From: an uncultured bacterium
Lineage (GTDB): Bacteria > Pseudomonadota > Gammaproteobacteria > Burkholderiales > Burkholderiaceae_F
Reading direction: 5' to 3'
Length of the DNA stretch: 7,237 nucleotides
Assembly (NCBI GenBank): GCA_905215795.1
Contig: CAJMRV010000085.1
Span: 1-7,237 of the forward strand
Positions 5,137-7,237 of the stretch are shown here, one piece after another. The position numbers were made by a program, and so were the translations under genes. The notes beneath the pieces are model-generated. The model had not been told where the DNA came from. It made no database searches and saw nothing but the letters and a program-made list of their open reading frames with translations. Position 1 is the stretch's first letter, and each line of letters begins with the position of its first letter.

Positions 5137-5160
5137 AGGTGACCAAGGAGAAGTAAAACA

Positions 5161-6435
5161 ATGCACCACCAGAAATTCGACGCGGGCGACCGCGCCTTCG
5201 CCGCGCACCTCTTCGACGAGGTCCGCGCCATGTCCGCGACGCGCGAGGGCGTCACCCGCGAGGGCTATTCCGACAAGGAGGCCTCCGTTCTTGAATTCCT
5301 CACCGCCGAGGGCCGCAAGCTCGGCCTGGAACCCGAAACCGACGCCGCCGGCAACGTCTGGCTCGTCAAGCCCGGGCGCGACCGTTCGCTTCCCGCCTTC
5401 GTCGCGGGCAGCCACGTCGACAGCGTTCCCGAAGGGGGCAACTTCGACGGCCTCGCCGGGGTCGTCGCCGGCCTCGTCTGTGCACACCACTGGCACGCCG
5501 CCGGCGTGGAGTTCGAACGCGACTACCGCGTCCTGATGCTCCGCTGCGAGGAGAGCTCGTTCTACGGGAAGGCCTACGTGGGCTCGCTCGGCATGATGGG
5601 CCGCCTCGGTGAGAAGGAGTTCGCCCTCAAGCACCGCACCACCGGCGGCACGCTCGGCGAGGCGCTCCGCTCCCAGGGCGTCGACCTCGAGGCGGTCTCC
5701 ACGGGCCGTCCCGTCATCGACGTCGACAAGATCGCCGCCTTCGTCGAACTCCACATCGAACAGGGTCCCATGCTCGACGCCTCGGAGACGGTCCGCACGG
5801 GCCTCGTCACCGGGATCCGCGGCAACATCCGCCACAAGGCCGTCAAGTGCCTGGGCGTGGCCGCGCACTCGGGCGCCGTCGACAAGGCCTACCGCCACGA
5901 CGCCCTGATGGCCACGGCCGAGCTCGTCCACCGCATGGAGGAGCGCTGGCAGGAACGCCTCGACGCGGTCGACGACCTCGTCTTCACCGTGGGCGTCCTC
6001 AAGCTCGCCGACACCGCCGCGATCTCCGTGATCCCGGGCGAGGTGACCTTCTCCGTGGACATGCGCTCGCTCTCCCTTGAGACCTGCCGCGCCTTCGAAG
6101 CCGAGATGCGCGAAGCGGCCGGGGAGATCGCCGCGCGCCGCGGTGTCTCCTTCGAGTTCGACGCGCCGCTCGTCACCGAGCCGGGCCTCGTCTCCAAGGC
6201 CGTCTTCGAGCGCCTTGAAAAGGCCGCCGCCGACGAGGGCGTCCCCGTCCGGGTCATGGCCTCGGGCGCCGGCCACGACACGGCCGTGCTCAGCGCCGCG
6301 GGCATCCCCGCCGCGATGATCTTCGTGGCCAACCAGAACGGTTCCCACAATCCCCGCGAGGCCATGAAGCTCGATGATTTCATGACCGGCGCCGAAGTCC
6401 TCCGCCGCGCCGTCGAGAATTTTGATTTAGCGTGA
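5161..6435 (+). CDS. Zn-dependent M20-type amidase, hydantoinase/carbamoylase family (AllC/AmaB-like)
   Basis: This is a 424-aa cytoplasmic enzyme of the group that includes N-carbamoyl-L-amino acid hydrolase, allantoate amidohydrolase and beta-ureidopropionase, which hydrolyse ureido or amide groups using two metal ions. Inferred ligands are all present: His85 (GSHVDS), Asp96 (GGNFDG), Glu130/Glu131 (CEESS), His198 (ELHIEQGP) and His396 (NGSHNPRE). The dimerisation domain holds His236 (VAAHSG) and Arg245 (RHDA), which bind the substrate carboxylate in characterised relatives; SGAGHD at 368-373 is also conserved. The glutamate motif reads EESSFYGKAYVGS instead of the commoner EEGSRF form, so substrate preference may differ from AllC or AmaB. 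The ATG at 5161 has AAGGAG 10 bases upstream. The stop overlaps or nearly touches the following regulator gene, so the two are co-transcribed. Candidate substrates are N-carbamoyl or N-acyl amino acids; the sequence does not settle which. Confidence 0.9.
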   Translation: MHHQKFDAGDRAFAAHLFDEVRAMSATREGVTREGYSDKEASVLEFLTAEGRKLGLEPETDAAGNVWLVKPGRDRSLPAFVAGSHVDSVPEGGNFDGLAGVVAGLVCAHHWHAAGVEFERDYRVLMLRCEESSFYGKAYVGSLGMMGRLGEKEFALKHRTTGGTLGEALRSQGVDLEAVSTGRPVIDVDKIAAFVELHIEQGPMLDASETVRTGLVTGIRGNIRHKAVKCLGVAAHSGAVDKAYRHDALMATAELVHRMEERWQERLDAVDDLVFTVGVLKLADTAAISVIPGEVTFSVDMRSLSLETCRAFEAEMREAAGEIAARRGVSFEFDAPLVTEPGLVSKAVFERLEKAAADEGVPVRVMASGAGHDTAVLSAAGIPAAMIFVANQNGSHNPREAMKLDDFMTGAEVLRRAVENFDLA

Positions 6436-6446
6436 CAGAGAGAGCA

Positions 6447-7127
6447 ATGCAGAAGAAACTACCCAAAGTCATTTTGATCGACGACTATCCCCTCTATCGG
6501 AAGGCGATGTCGGACGTGCTCACGAACTCGGGCGAATTCCAGGTGATCGGCCAGACGGGCGACGCCAAGGTCGCCTCCGCGCTCGTGGCGCTCGTCCCCG
6601 ACCTCGTCGTCATGGCGCTCGAGGTCGAGACCTACGACGCCATGGAGCTCCTCTGCTCGATCAAGGAGAACCACCCCGGCATCAAGGTCGTCCTCATCAT
6701 GAACAGCGCCAACCAGAGCGAACTGCTTTTGAAGGCCCTCCGTCAGGACGCCAACGGCTATCTGCTCCGCACGATCGAGCCGGTCGAGTTCGTCGACCAG
6801 TTGAACAAGGCCGTCACGGGCGGCATGGCCTCGAGCGAGAAGATCACCTCGGTGCTCGCCGAGCTGCTGCGCGGACGCACCCAGATCCGCGAGGACCAGC
6901 GCTCGCTCCAGCTCCTCACGGAGCGCGAGACCGACGTCCTCGAGTGCATCGCCATGGGCATGAGCAACAAGGAGATCTCCGAGGCGCTCCAGATCCGCGA
7001 CGGCACCGTCAAGGTCCACGTCAAGCACGTCTTGAAGAAGCTCAACTTCCGCTCCCGCGTCGAGGTCGCCGTCTGGGCGAGCGAGCAGGGATACAGCAGG
7101 AAGGGAAGCCGGGTGCGCCGCCGCTGA
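6447..7127 (+). CDS. NarL/FixJ-family regulator with a degenerate (pseudo-) receiver domain
   Basis: This 226-aa protein has an N-terminal receiver fold (about 6-125) and a C-terminal LuxR-type helix-turn-helix (about 155-215). The DNA-binding part closely resembles NarL: LTERETDVLECIAMG at 157-171 and GTVKVHVKHVLKK at 186-198, which carries the lysines and valine that read DNA in NarL. The receiver keeps the acidic pair Asp12-Asp13, but the phosphoacceptor position is Ala57 (PDLVVMALEV), the switch Thr/Ser is Met85, and the conserved Lys is Arg108 (GYLLR). Phosphorylation control is therefore unlikely; the receiver may dimerise or bind a partner. No histidine kinase is in the window. I chose the ATG at 6447 (AGAGAG just upstream); a GTG at 6432 overlaps the preceding stop as GTGA and would add five residues. 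The C-terminus ends in a basic SRKGSRVRRR tail. It is the second gene of the operon with the hydrolase and is followed by a terminator. Confidence 0.9.
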   Translation: MQKKLPKVILIDDYPLYRKAMSDVLTNSGEFQVIGQTGDAKVASALVALVPDLVVMALEVETYDAMELLCSIKENHPGIKVVLIMNSANQSELLLKALRQDANGYLLRTIEPVEFVDQLNKAVTGGMASSEKITSVLAELLRGRTQIREDQRSLQLLTERETDVLECIAMGMSNKEISEALQIRDGTVKVHVKHVLKKLNFRSRVEVAVWASEQGYSRKGSRVRRR

Positions 7128-7152
7128 CGCACGCGCCGTCCCGAAGATGAAC

Positions 7153-7187
7153 ACGCCGCCCGTCCGAGAGGACCGGCGGCGTTTCTT
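7153..7187 (+). terminator. Rho-independent terminator after the regulator gene
   Basis: ACGCCGCC (7153-7160) pairs with GGCGGCGT (7175-7182). After a C-C mismatch, GTCC (7162-7165) pairs with GGAC (7170-7173) around a GAGA tetraloop of the GNRA type. TTTCTT (7182-7187) follows. It starts 25 bases after the regulator stop codon and ends the hydrolase-regulator operon. Confidence 0.9.
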
Positions 7188-7188
7188 G

Positions 7189-7237
7189 GTGCGCTGGGCA
7201 TGCGCAGTATCTAAAGGGTGAAAGTCCCGAAGGGCGG
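7189..7237 (+). mobile_element. Probable 5' end of a group II intron (cut off by the window edge)
   Basis: The segment starts GTGCGC, matching the GUGYG 5' splice-site consensus, and continues with GGCATG at 7197-7202 and AAAGGGTGAAAGTCCCG at 7213-7229. The GGGTGAAAGTCCC element with its GGG/CCC stem is typical of domain I at the 5' end of bacterial group II introns that carry a reverse transcriptase/maturase. The junction lies one or two bases after the T-run of the regulator terminator. Intron class, maturase gene and 3' end are outside the window. Certainty is limited by having only 49 bases. Confidence 0.65.

Noticed and set aside
5048..5536. Plus-strand frame starting in the hydrolase leader and running into the gene
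   Set aside because: It is out of frame with the hydrolase, Arg/Ser/Pro/Thr-rich in the overlapping part and has no recognisable domain.
5071..6348. 425-codon open frame on the minus strand, nearly as long as the hydrolase gene opposite it
   Set aside because: It is antisense to a gene with all family motifs; its low-complexity Gly/Ala/Asp/Glu/Val/His/Leu composition is what strong G/C third-position bias produces on the opposite strand.
1..7237. tRNA or rRNA genes, CRISPR arrays, transposase genes
   Set aside because: No cloverleaf signatures, no regularly spaced direct repeats and no transposase motifs were seen on either strand.

Overview
The window is a GC-rich bacterial chromosome segment (by eye roughly two thirds G+C, with strong G/C preference at third codon positions). 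The block yebC, nadD, rsfS, rlmH, maf, all on the minus strand, matches the gene order I associate with Betaproteobacteria of the order Burkholderiales. The gene content next to it (amidohydrolases, a NarL-like regulator, a probable group II intron) would fit a gut-type Sutterellaceae. The order-level call is fairly safe; the family-level call is inference.

Left part (about 1-3430, minus strand): a housekeeping cluster read from right to left. YebC (TACO1-family translation factor) stands alone and ends at a good intrinsic terminator. A new transcription unit then starts with nadD (NAD synthesis), rsfS (ribosome silencing factor), rlmH (23S rRNA methyltransferase) and maf (nucleotide pyrophosphatase). 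Just upstream of yebC is a proline-rich 60-codon open frame with a plausible ribosome binding site, a possible leader peptide.

Middle (about 3440-5160): an AbgA-like M20 amidohydrolase on the minus strand, with its own terminator at 3440-3463. It faces a 377-bp divergent control region. That region has a relatively AT-rich core, a good minus-strand promoter, several inverted and direct repeats, a terminator-like hairpin, a plus-strand promoter overlapped by a 7-8-7 inverted repeat, and a structured leader of about 115 nt.

Right part (5161-7187, plus strand): a second, different M20-type hydrolase of the hydantoinase/carbamoylase (AllC/AmaB-like) family. It is tightly coupled to a NarL/FixJ-type regulator, and a strong terminator follows. 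The regulator keeps a near-NarL DNA-binding helix, but its receiver domain has lost the phosphoacceptor Asp (Ala57) and the usual Thr/Ser and Lys switch residues, so it looks like a phosphorylation-independent pseudo-receiver. Heptamers fitting the NarL consensus lie at the promoter of this operon, so autoregulation is a reasonable hypothesis. The two hydrolases and the regulator look like a divergently organised module for releasing nitrogen or carboxylates from N-acyl/N-carbamoyl compounds.

The last 49 bases, starting right after the terminator, look like the 5' end of a group II intron cut off by the window edge.
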